Below the pieces are notes generated by a model that was given only the letters and a program-made list of their open reading frames with translations, was not told where the DNA came from and did no database searches. Both the position numbers and the translations under genes were made by a program. Positions 1 to 10,364 of a DNA stretch of 64,000 nt are shown here, one piece after another. Position 1 is the first letter of the stretch; each line of letters begins with the position of its first letter. The stretch is from Pocillopora verrucosa (lineage: Eukaryota > Cnidaria > Anthozoa > Scleractinia > Pocilloporidae): NCBI RefSeq assembly GCF_036669915.1, contig NC_089324.1, forward strand, positions 10,620,335 through 10,684,334, in the 5' to 3' direction.

Positions 1-1552
1 TAGAAACATGAAGTAAGTTAAAACTTGATTGGCTGGCAAGTCAATCAGGTTGACGATTAATTTTGTCTTTAAGTGGGTCAGTCAATTCGATAGTACGTAC
101 GTAATTCAGTCAGTCAGTCCGAATATATGTACTCTGTGATGCTCTCGAAGGTGTCCTCCTGATCATTAAACTGTTGTTGAAAACCCTAACTTTGAAGTCT
201 TTTCTCCAGTTTGTACCTTGTGGGGTAAGAACACTAATGACCTTAAAAAAAAACAACTATAAACGATAGGATGCATTCCATGTCATTTGTGAGATTTACT
301 TTGTATAGTACCATATGCACTAGATTTCAAAATTGGTCTACTCTGCCAAAAATCTTGTTAAGTTTTGTCTCCGCGAAATTATAAATTTGGTAAATTATAT
401 ACGCAGTTGAAATAGTTGATAACCGCAGAGTCTATTAACTTGAAGTCGAACACCTTTATTTCGATTCCGTTCGCGTGAAAGCGCACGGCATATATGTTTA
501 CATGCAGCCGTTAATTTTTGAGAAAATGTTGCCTCGTCCTATAATTGCGCTCGACGTTGGGGAACGCATACTAATCGTGCCGTTTTTAAGGAAATCACTC
601 TAGAGGGTTTTATGGACTAGTCCCTCAGGCATTGGGCGCCGTTTTGGACTGGCTGGCTAGCTGGCTATGTGGCACAAATAGCCTCGATCTCACATGCAAA
701 TGTTTGCTTGGCCGTCTCGAGCTGAAGACAGATTTTTTTTCTCTGCGCAATCAATAAAATAAAAAAGACTTTTACTAGAGATCGAACGCACTTTACCAAT
801 CTTTAATTATTACTATCTATATATTTTTTTGGTCCTTTATGGTATTTGTAGTATTCGCCAATCTCCATCGTTGTCTATATAGCTCGATTGCTATAGAGAG
901 TGAGCTATTATAGAATATTTCCCAAGTTCCAGGTCTGTAGCCATTTTCGCTGATAAGTTATTAGCCAAAATGTCTGACGTAAATTTGTAGCGCTTCGGAT
1001 GGAAACGCCAAGTTCATGGCGGCCATGAAGTAATGCAAGCATTTGCTGTCTTTTTTCGCTTCTAAAGCGATTGGTTATCGATTTTGAAATGGTAAACATT
1101 GATCTAAACACATTTTCTAATCATTCTAATGCACAGGGAATAAAATGTCACACGAGAGCTCATATTTTACAGCTTTTGTGTCGAGCGAAGAAAAACCGAA
1201 ATTAGAAATGGCTTTATTTTCAAAATAGAGAACTCCTCGATGCTGAAAAATGAATCGGTAGTTTCGAAATTTTAATTTGCATTAAAATACAACAAAAAAT
1301 ATCAGGAAATGAAACACAAGCCTTAAACGAATATTTGAAATGGCTACGGGCTCGCCGCCCACCGGCACGTGCAAATACGTAAATACAACATCAGGACAAT
1401 GTAGTTTAAGCAGTTTGATTTATTTCATATACTTGCTTTTTAAACATCAAAACTTCACAGCAGCATTATAACTGATGTTTTAAGTCAGCTAAAACAATGA
1501 TTATCCAGTATGGCCTAAATGAGGTAGGCTTAACTGTAATGGTACATGTTTC
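1..1552. repeat. Array block A' (copy 1), 3' flank of the first methyltransferase gene
   Basis: Noncoding-looking DNA that recurs, with small indels, at 20400-22528, 32340-33708, 39400-39821 and 52806-54113, always just left of a methyltransferase last exon. Landmarks are the direct AGTCAATCAGG stretch near 50, a GTACGTACGTAA run near 93 and a conserved CGCCGCCCACCGGCACGTG stretch near 1352. Short frames occur on both strands but are not kept between copies, so I call no gene here. Confidence 0.75.
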
Positions 1553-3487
1553 TTAATTCTTTAAAACTTTATAAACGAACCCCCAGCATTCACTGGGCAA
1601 GTCCTCGGCTGCATAGAACGGTGAAGACTCTTTGGACATGCATGTCCATTCGCCAGCTTTTTCCAGCTCCGTCATCATCTCTTGATAGTGTTCTAATTCC
1701 TCTTTCATTATGTTGAAACAGAGAACGCCATCTGCAAAGAAGTTAGCACTGGAATTTAGTGTGGATCTTGTAAGGTTTTATCATAGGAAATTTCCATTAT
1801 TTTTTCCTATTTGTCCACGTATTCATTAGATTTAACTCAAAGAGTTGGTTAACCGTTAACCTGTGACATCATCCAAAGAGAAGTTGAGACCAGCTTGGGG
1901 GTGTGATCTTGATACATCAAAAATTTCTTTAAGCGAATTTGCAGAGAGAGGATTTGACCTCAGCAGATGATTTGAAGGTCAGATGCCAGATATTAAGGGA
2001 ATTTATCAAGAAGGGTGTTACGTGAGTTTTCATTACCTGATCTATCTCATGATTTGAGTTTTCAAAAAAAAAAACAAAAACAAACCAGCAAAAAACTTGT
2101 GAGAATATTCTACATGTTAGCTCCTCAATCTAAAATCATACTCAGACCCACCAGTTTGAACCATTCTTATCATCTCCACGAAAGCAGATGAGCCGATACG
2201 TCCTGTAATGAGCGCCCCACCACAAATCAAAGCATCGAATTGCCTAGATTTAATCTGAGGTATCGGCTGCCCGTTCAAAGACGTGCAGATGAATTCAGTA
2301 TAGACCTCTTTCTTCTTTGCTTCCTTTAACATCTCAGCTGAGATGTCCAAAGCACATAGGTTGGTGTATCCGAGTTTCTTGAGCTCAACTCCAATCAGAC
2401 CTGTCCCAGCTCCAGCGTCAATGATTTTGATCTGATTCATTGGTTTGTCCTGGTAAATTTCTTTAAGGGCTTTATGCAAAGATTCGGCCAGTGGCTTGAA
2501 ATATGAAGTGCGCGCCGCTGAATGTTCCTATAAGATGAGAAAGTTCAAGCCGGTTATTACGATTAGAGATGTTCGATAAAGACGACACAAGTCTGGTGTC
2601 GCCTTGGGCCCCTTTTCCTCGAGAGCTCCGGTAACTTTACGGACTCGAAATGCTGATCTGTTTTCAATCAAAATCGAGATTTTACTTTAAGAAATTTGAA
2701 CTTAAACAAAAGAAATGTTGGGCAACAAGGTATAATAAACTAGTTGTTGAGCTAATAAGATACATGAGAAAATTACTCAGTTCTGATTGGTTAATTAAGG
2801 TAATTCAATGCAGAAGAGAGTTAATTCAGTGCCAAACCAGACCGCACAATATCCTTGAACTGTTTAACCGGATTTTGAACTTTTTTGCGCTTTAAAGATG
2901 TGAAAATATCATTGTATGTTATTGTTTTGATCGCATGCCATTGTTTTGACCGCTCGCATAATGTCACTTGCAGGGTTTAAATAAATTATTTTTGCACTTG
3001 ATGCGCGCGCTTTGCTTCTGCATGGTTATGATAAACTATCTCGTATTTTTTCATGTATGTTATAAATACGTAATCACACGATTTTTCCCGTGCAGTTTGG
3101 AATAAATAAGCACATGTAAATCTTTTCAAAGACCACAAATTGGCACTCCAAATTCTTTGATTACCTATACTAAGACTGCACTATTATTCCCTTAATTAAG
3201 ATCTAGGAATGTTGTAGCGGGCCCGAATGTTCTAGTAGTAATGGAACATTCGAGAAACGCAACCCTGAATGACGCATCAGGTGTCCGGTGGGTCAGACAG
3301 CAATGTGCCACATCTTCCCCTAGACCCTTATTATTATCATGTTACTATTTTAGAGTACCTCGTCATATGTTGCTGACCGTGCAGCATAGATACGTTTGAT
3401 TTCATCTTCGGTTGTTTCTTTGGTTACTTTTGCTGTTGTTTCTCCGAAATACTTCATTAAGCTTGCTTTTAAATGCTTCTCATCCAT
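1553..3487 (-). CDS. METTL27: METTL27-like SAM-dependent methyltransferase, array copy 1
   Basis: Three exons on the minus strand: 3359-3487, 2152-2527 and 1553-1731 (129, 376 and 179 nt), giving 227 aa. Exon 1 starts MDEKH and ends ATYDE before a GT donor. Exon 2 opens with EHSAAR after TATAG and carries the class I methyltransferase glycine loop DAGAGTGLIG (motif I) followed by the acidic motif LCALDIS (motif II). Exon 3 follows TTTGCAG and ends YKVLKN. The junction falls where METTL27/WBSCR27 proteins have the turn before the last strand. The donor used after VQT is GTGGGT; choosing GTCTGAG two codons later would break the frame. Length suits the family (about 220-250 aa). The substrate is not established. 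All splice sites and frames are intact. A TAA lies three codons upstream of the start, so the longer N-terminus possible in other copies is excluded here. Confidence 0.82.
3244..3256 (+). promoter_or_regulatory. Heat-shock-element-like site in intron 1, copy 1
   Basis: GAACATTCGAGAA is a full nGAAnnTTCnnGAAn trimer, the form bound by HSF1. It forms the right half of a degenerate inverted repeat (left half CGAATGTTC at 3224-3232). The same site is in intron 1 of copies 2 and 4. Activity is not shown by sequence alone. Confidence 0.4.
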
Positions 3488-3814
3488 TCTATATTAAGGA
3501 ACAAAATGCAAAATGTCGTATACAGTTGTCTGATGAAGGCTTCTAGTATATGAAGTGCGGTGCTTTGTAATTATTTCAAGCCCTGAGAAAAGCCTCAACA
3601 GCAAACGTGTAAAATTACGGTAGTTTTTTTTACACGTCACTCGCTGACACGTCACTCGCCTTTTGTGCCACTCTGTAGGGTTGATGATTGACTGACAAAG
3701 TGATCCTTGGAAGACAAGGTTGACAAAAGCAATTCATTTCCCATCCACGTTCTTAGCCAAGCTGTTCTTTGAGTAACAAGTTGAAAAACTTCATAGGTTA
3801 GCCTTCTAACGAGC

Positions 3815-4056
3815 AACGAGCAATGAATAACTGTAGTGATTACAGAGTTAAATGTTCTGTATAATACAAAGTACAAAGTTCAATTTAAAGTGTGTAACAA
3901 AATGCTGATTGGACGAAACAAACAATGGTAAGAGAACAATGTATGCATTTGCAAGGAAAGTTTTAAATTAACATGATAAAGTTAATGGTAAGTGTAGGTT
4001 TTTCCCACTGAAAGTGGATAGATTTTATGATTTTAAGTTGAAAAAGTTGTGGAAGC
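3815..4056 (-). mobile_element. Penelope-like element 3' remnant
   Basis: On the minus strand, 4056 down to about 3955 is a decayed end of a GIY-YIG endonuclease reading frame, better preserved at 26012-26330 and 56820-57150. Then comes untranslated sequence with GTATTATTCAGAAC. It lies upstream of exon 1 in all four intact gene units, so it predates the array. The LINE at 4057 has inserted into it. Confidence 0.6.
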
Positions 4057-4324
4057 ACACACACACACACACCCCACTTTATTAATTCCCAATTAAATTT
4101 TACAGAAAAGGGCTTGCCTGCAACTAGCAAAGGCTAATCTAGGCGGGCCATGCTTTGATAGCCGAGTTACAAAAATATATTAAAAATAGATATTAACTAA
4201 TAAAGTAGAAGGAAAAGAGACAGTATTGAATAACAACAAGAAAAACCGTTGCATTGCCCTAATTTAAAATATTGAAAGTACAGCTGCTGTTTATAAAAAT
4301 AGTCAGGACAGATCAGCAGAAGTA

Positions 4325-5483
4325 TTACCAGGATTTTACATTTTGTGTAATCTAAGATAAATCTATATAAGAGTCTTGTGAACCTGATATGTTGAATAAA
4401 ATTTGTTCGAGTTTTTTTTAAACGCATTTTTAGAAAGATTTCTTAATGCTTGAGATATAGCATTCCGCACTTTTACTCCTATCCGAGAGAAGGAATTCGC
4501 TTGAACGGATAGCCTAGAAGGTTTGGTATAGAAGTTATTAGAGGCAGAGGCAGTATATTGTAAGAATGAACATTAGATATATCTTGAAATAGATCTTGAA
4601 TATTGGATGGAGCTGTTCTGTTTCGAACGTCAAACATCAAATTAGCTAAAGATTCATAATGAACAAATTTTAGCGTTAAGATATGAGCGTTATCAAATAA
4701 AGGAATTGCATGCTCGTTATGATCAGAAAAGTAGATAAAGCGATGAGCTCGTTTCTGTAACTTTAGGAGCTTGTCAAGGTAAGATTTACAAGCCTGACCC
4801 TATACCGTGTCAGACCGTATGTTAAGTAAGGAGTTATAAGAGCTTGGTATATATTTAAGAGGGTATGCGTTGGCAGAAAGTGTCGTAATTTTGCGATTAA
4901 TCCTACGGTTCTGCTTACGTTAATGATTATATGGTCAATATGGTGTTTCCAAGACAAATTTTTTTCAATTAAAATCCCGAGATATTTGACATAATCTTTA
5001 TACTCCAGAGCCACCTTCTTGTTCTGTTTGTTATCAAATATCACGATTTTAGGTTGATAAGAAAGTTTCCTTTGGGCAGGGCAAAATATAATTTGTATCA
5101 TCCGCAAAAAGATAAAACTAAGCTTATCTGATGATTCCTGTATGTTATTGATATATAACAAAAAAAGCAGTGGGCCTAGAACAGAACCCTGAGGCACTCC
5201 ACAGGTAGAATCTAACCTTTCAGAAATATGAGGACCAATTTGAGTTGTTTGAGTTCGCCCTTGCAAGTAGGAAGAAAACCAGATGTTTATAATGCCGCGA
5301 AAACCATAGTGATGTGACTTGCGCAAAAGAATTTCGTGATCTGCAGTATCAAAAGCCTTTTTCAGATCAATGAAAATCCCGCATGAGAATAAACGGTTGT
5401 TCATATTTGTCCGTATTGCATTCACAATATCTGGGATTGCATGCTGAGCAGAATGTGCATTGCGAAAGCCATATTGAGATGGA
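4325..5483 (-). pseudogene. LINE reverse transcriptase, frameshifted
   Basis: Minus-strand RT. The frame 4763-5425 shows FIDLKKAFDTADHEILL (palm block with the first catalytic Asp), CGVPQGSVLGPLLFLLYIN and the C-terminal YLGILIEKNLSWKHHIDHI. The FADD catalytic box is lost to a frameshift near 5100 (it is readable in the sister copy). C-terminal frames continue, broken, to 4325. It cannot give a full enzyme. Confidence 0.8.
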
Positions 5484-6023
5484 GTGAGTAAGACTCAAGA
5501 CTCCATTCTTTTAAACACTATTTTTTCAAAGATCCTGTTGAAATTAGAAAGCAGAGTGATTGGCTTATAATTGTTAACGTCAGTATCATTATCTTGTTTG
5601 AATATCGGAATAATCTTTACCATTTTTTTAGCTTAGAGGGATAAACTCCAGTTGAAATAGATGTTTTTAGAATATCCGCCAGAATGCCACTTATAAGATT
5701 TGAAGAGCACTTTAATATCTGCGTCGGACACAAGTATAAGCCATGAGATTTATTTTTTGGTATGCAAGAAATTTCTGGTCTTACCTCCTCTGGAGTAACT
5801 AGGTTAAAAGCGAACGACGAATCAGTTGAGTTAATTCTCTTAAGAAAGTCAACAGTTAGCGGGTGGCAGGTTATTTGCTAGAGTTGGTCCAACAGAGGCA
5901 AAATGTTTGTCGAGAACATTAGCTATACTGATAGGGTCTCTGGTAACTTTGTCAGAATCCGAAGGATCTTTAATGGAAGTAATGGATTTACTTTTCTTTG
6001 GTCTGCGTACAAGTAAGTTATTA

Positions 6024-6893
6024 CCGTAATTTCCGGCCGATTACCCGCGGGTAATATGTTAATTTTTCCACAAACAGGTGTTAATGCGGGTTATAAGAAG
6101 GTGCGGGTAATAAGAGAACTTTTAAAGCTTCTGGTAAAGTTTTAAAACTATAAGCGGGAAAAAACCAGAGATGATAAGATCCAATAAAGATACTCTTTAA
6201 AAAACCTCTGTAACAACTCATTTATTTCGCGCAGATTGCTCGTTACAATAAGAGACTTTAATGCTTTCGATGAAAGCCGATGCAAATCGAAAACATACAA
6301 AACTCGAAAACAAAGCTCTTATCTTGTTTGTACTCTTACTTTCTTACCTTGTCAATTTCACAGCTTGTTTCTTTTTAATTTCAAAAAACGATTCTCACTT
6401 ACACGGGAAATGAACTTGCAGATAAAAGAATTTAATTGTGAAAAAGCTGGCTTCAGGGCAATTCACACGGGAAATGATGCTGACAGGTTAATTTCGTGCC
6501 GCCGCATAATCAATGACGCGAAAGACTTTTCGACGCATCAGTGAAATTTCTTAGCTAGCATTGCCTTGAGTTTAAGAGTAATTTCCCGTTTCAAGGGATT
6601 TCTTCGACTTATAAATCTCGAGATATCGATTTTTTTAGAACAGATTTTTACAAGTGGTATCATTCTCAATGAAACAGCTAAGACAAAAAGTGTGAAATTT
6701 ATTTATTGCACGCTAAAGGATATCCTGTCAACAAAAACAATGAAGGAACTATGTGCGAGTCGACGATTTTCTTTTGTTTTTGGGTGCGAGTTATCTGCCA
6801 GTGCGGGTAATCTTTTGAAATTGTTTTCTCGTTATTGCAAAAATTGACCGATGCGGGTAATCTGCCGTGCGGGTAAATGGACGGAAATTACGG
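6024..6893. mobile_element. TA-target DNA transposon/MITE nested in the LINE
   Basis: 870 bp bounded by perfect inverted termini CCGTAATTTCCG (6024-6035) and CGGAAATTACGG (6882-6893). Each is flanked by TA (6022-6023, 6894-6895), and the LINE frame resumes on either side. Several GCGGGTAAT repeats lie near both ends. No transposase is seen; the internal + strand frame 6236-6544 is not recognised. The TA duplication suggests a Tc1/mariner/pogo-type parent, which is inference. Confidence 0.65.
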
Positions 6894-6895
6894 TA

Positions 6896-7440
6896 ATTCC
6901 TTCCCACGTTTTTTTCACATTAGTCAAGTTAGAGTCGAAAAATTTTAAATGGTTTTGTTGTTTACTTATACGTGTTAAGTTACAAATTTTGTTTCTACAA
7001 GTTTTGTACTTAGAGACATCACCAGATGCATACAATTTGTTTTTAATCTTAATGGAGGTGCGTAAGCCTGGAGTTATCTTTGGTTTGGAGAGCTGTTTTG
7101 CTTTACGATTTGAAATTGTCTTCATAGGTGCTTGTTTGTTGACAAGCTTATTAAACTTATTGTAAAAAGGAGAGAACAAATCATTCACATCAAACGATTT
7201 CCTTTCAACAATAGCATTCCAGTCCACTTGGGAAAGTTCGGCATTGAAACAATCAGCAGAAAACTGTGAGAAGTTTCGCACTTTAAATTTGTTAACCTTT
7301 ACTTTATCCTTCACAGATTTTAAGATGCAAAATTGCGAGAAATGATCACTGATATCAGATACTATGTTTCCGCAGGTCAGAACTTGGTCAGGATTGTTAA
7401 TAAAGATATTATTATAAGAGTAGCAGCAGAGCTACGAACT
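6896..7440 (-). pseudogene. LINE endonuclease C-terminus and EN-RT linker
   Basis: On the minus strand, the stretch upstream of 7314 reads into SDISDHFSQF, the conserved SDH box near the end of apurinic-type LINE endonucleases. The linker NKFKVRNFSQFSADCFNAEL and KPKITPGLRTSIKIKNKLY follows, as in CR1/Jockey proteins. The N-terminal part of the endonuclease is absent at the truncation near 7460. Confidence 0.7.
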
Positions 7441-7460
7441 TGGGTTGGTTTGTAGGGATT

Positions 7461-8012
7461 ACAGCGAAAGGCACCAAGTACTCTCGATCTGCCTTTCTCG
7501 GTTCCCTAATACACAATAAATTCTACTTACATCCAATTTTTCCCCACTCTGTGGAACTCTGGTTAATTTCTTCGACTCTTACAATTTGATTCTCTCTGAA
7601 CACTTTTTACTGACCTCTCCCTGATTTGTGTTGCACATGCTGCTAAATGAACTATTAAGTGGGTGGCATGCCAATCAACTGGCCTTGAATGGTTATTTTA
7701 GACCACGACGTCTACAAAGTAGACAATGACTCAAGTCTATTTCGAGGGTCGCTTAAACGCAAAGAATTCTGACATTTCCGCTCATAAATGGAATATTTAG
7801 TTTTTCTTTAAATAAATAGTTTTCGATCAGCACGTGGTATTTTGTTAAACCTCAAATGTACAAACCGATTTTGTAATCTGATCACCATGTATTATAACAT
7901 AGCTAGTAAATTTGTCTAATCAAATTCAATTGCGCGAACGTGCTTCATATTCCTATTGTGCACGCTCACGACGTCAGCGAACATATCCCTTGAGAAAAAA
8001 TTTTCCATTGGG
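7461..8012. repeat. Array block B tail and C fragment, unit 1
   Basis: Matches the end of block B (compare 27229-27560), starting at GCGAAAGGCACCAAGTACTC immediately after the LINE, then a shortened piece of the next block. No gene seen. Confidence 0.6.
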
Positions 8013-8144
8013 TTGAAAATTCAAGAAGCTAGAGTTGAAAATGCAAAAAGCTAGAGTTGAAAATGCAAGAAGCTAGAGTTGAAAATGCAAGAAGCTAGAG
8101 TTGAAAATGCAAGAAGCTAGAGTTGAAAATGCAAGAAGCTAGAG
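8013..8144 (+). repeat. 22-bp tandem repeat, six units
   Basis: Six contiguous 22-bp units beginning TTGAAAATGCAAGAAGC. The first two carry single changes and the last four are identical, indicating recent expansion. It ends at a GTTGCTCTCGG...CGAGCAAC inverted sequence. The same flank without the repeat lies near 59038. Confidence 0.95.
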
Positions 8145-9655
8145 TTGCTCTCGGCTACGCCTCGAGCAACTCTTACGCATCTTTTGTGCTCTCCAAACTT
8201 CCCGTGTACTTCATATCTCGATGAACGCACGCTGACGTATGAACCAATTGTTAATTCTGTATTAATTTTTTCTACCATTTTGATAAAATGTTATATAAAA
8301 ATATTAGAGAATACTCGAAGATCAGAGCACATGCTAAAGTATGAACCAATTGTTAATTCAAAGTGACAGTATGGTTAACTAGTGGATACCCTGTAGAGAA
8401 CATGAAGATATCAGATGTTGGAAGAAAATATATAAAAAGGAATTGATTGAATCAACGGTTTTTGATATCTCTGCTGCAATAAGCTTACAGAGTGACGGTC
8501 TCATGGGCGTACAGCTGTCTTGAGGTTGCGGCGTTTGAGAGTCATGTAGCCGAACTAAAACCGTGTGTACCTGAAATTTACACAAGCGAGCAGCTTCAGA
8601 CCCATGCGGTCACAGCTGCTTGGGTTAATCAATCAAAATCTTTGTTTCACTGCACAGAGTGGGTTGACTAATCTCATGTTATGACTACATTTGGTCACGG
8701 ATGATTGACATCAGGTTCGTTGGCCTGACAATTTTGGGTGGGTGGAACTGTAGGCACGCATTTTTATCGCAGTATTTGTTTGCTATTATAACCCAATATG
8801 AGTTAAGTGAAAGTAGGAATACCACTGCCGGCACGGTACACCCATCAGAGACAAAATTTTCGGTTAGGAATTTGTCAGTTAAGAGTGTGGCGTACTCTGA
8901 AGTGGAAAGACCTTGAATAACGATCAGTCGGCTTTTATATTAAAGGGTCACATGACAGACTCTATGTCAGAGTGTACACGAATTAGCCAGATCAAGGAAT
9001 CTAGAAAGAACTGTAAATAACAGAGCTGTCATATTGTATTATTCAGAACTGAAGATGACAGAAGAACTGTCGAAACGACGGTGTTAGATTTTAGAGGTGA
9101 ACAAAACATGACAATCAGAAGAACACTCATACAGTGGAATGAATGACGAACAAGCTGTTCATCATACAACACTAATTTCTGGTTACCATGTATCTGTGGC
9201 AAGTGAACATCATCGGAAAAACCAAGAAAACTTAATTGAATTTGCCTTCAATCGCCTTCAATGTTTCACAATACTTTGAAATGGAAGTCCAACGTAAATT
9301 TTAAATGTTCATCGAAATTACAGTTTCAAGGCTACTATTTTCATACTAATGATGTTGAAAACCTTACATTATCTGAGCAAAAAAAAAAACGTTCAGAATA
9401 ATGTTGGGTCGCACTTAAGGAGGAAACTATGTGCTGTCAAGCCCACCATACTTAGCGAAAGGCATCAAGTACTCTCGATCTGCCTTTCCCGGTTCTCTAA
9501 TACACAATCAATTCTACTTACATCCAATTTTTCCCCACTCTGTGGAACTCTGGTTAATTTCTTCGACTCTTACAATTTGTTTCTCTCTGAATACTTTTTA
9601 CTGACCTCTCCCTGATTTGTGCTGCGCATGCTACTAAAGGAACTATGAAGTACAT
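8145..9655. repeat. Array block D joined to a second block B, unit 1
   Basis: 8200-9020 matches block D (28740-29480 and others). The frame after GCACAG at about 8514 (starting CLEV, ending CTEWVD) stays open. At about 9030 the sequence jumps to block B, skipping E, F, A' and the methyltransferase, so a recombination deletion is inferred. B runs to about 9655, where the large insertion begins. Confidence 0.6.
9049..9076 (+). ncRNA. Hammerhead-like core in Penelope 3' repeat
   Basis: CTGAAGA, then a perfect 5-bp hairpin (GACAG/CTGTC, loop AAGAA), then GAAAC. This resembles the CUGANGA-stem II-GAAA core of hammerhead ribozymes known in Penelope-like elements. An extra T separates the core from stem II and I cannot build convincing stems I and III, so activity is doubtful. 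Confidence 0.3.
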
Positions 9656-9686
9656 ATCTTAAGTACTAATACATATACTATACCTA

Positions 9687-10364
9687 CCAAGATTCCTTAA
9701 AAAACGATTTTTTTACGAATTTTCTCATTCAGGTAAATTTTCAATCCTCAAAACGTAGCTCAACTTTGGCGACTAAAATCGGCCATTGTTACATGGCTCC
9801 ATAAACTGATACAATAACCATTGTCAAGCATAGGGTTTCTTCTTTTAGCAACTGCCATAAAATTTGGGCTACTCAAACTCCGAATTTTTAGAGCGATTTA
9901 TATAAGCGTATTTGAGCTCAAGAAGCGTGTTACGTGACCAACGTGACTTGCATGTCACACTAAGAAAAACATTCTCAAAACACTCGAATTCCCTCTTATA
10001 TCATATAAAAACTTCGAAACAGGTCTCCTTCATATTCAATATATATATAATTTTCTCCTGAAGGCAAAGAGTCAAGGCAATCTGGGCAATTTTCGATAGT
10101 CTAGTATCTGCAAATTGCTGGTCTATGTTGTTACAACGGCCATATTCGCAACTAATACCAACCCAACAATAACAAAAACTTTATTACCATCAAAAGGAAT
10201 TGCCCAGGCTATAATTACACAAAATGTTACCTTTAGAAGTGGTTTCATGCCAAGAGTATGCACTTTAGCCCGCTCCACCGTTTTCAAAACATATCCATGC
10301 TACTTCTCGCCACCGTAGTGCGATCGATGGTATGTGATTGCGTTACACACAGGAAGCTCATTAA
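9687..10364 (+). repeat. Left inverted arm of the large element
   Basis: Inverted, diverged copy of 17693-18382 with many single-base differences. The open frames at 10115-10318 (+) and 17548-17955 (-) share a similar translation only because they lie in the two arms. Confidence 0.85.

Larger units (their letters stand above)
4057..7460 (-). mobile_element. Non-LTR retrotransposon (CR1/Jockey/L2-like), 5'-truncated
   Basis: Minus-strand LINE. Its 3' tail is a short (TG)n run, seen as (CA)n at 4056-4071 on the + strand, and it interrupts the Penelope remnant after GGAAGC. Reading leftwards it contains the end of the endonuclease, the linker, a reverse transcriptase and the C-terminal domain ending at the stop at 4325-4327. 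It is split by a nested element (6024-6893). The 5' edge at about 7460 joins block B directly, so sequence was lost there. A sister copy is at 41718-45890. Confidence 0.8.

Noticed and set aside
2141..2151. GTCTGAG as the exon 2 donor in copy 1
   Set aside because: It leaves the wrong phase for exon 3 and is missing in copies 2 and 5; GTGGGT/GTAGGT two codons earlier keeps the frame in all copies.
9049..9076. Functional hammerhead ribozyme
   Set aside because: An extra base separates CUGANGA from stem II, and stems I and III cannot be formed convincingly, so I report only a hammerhead-like core.
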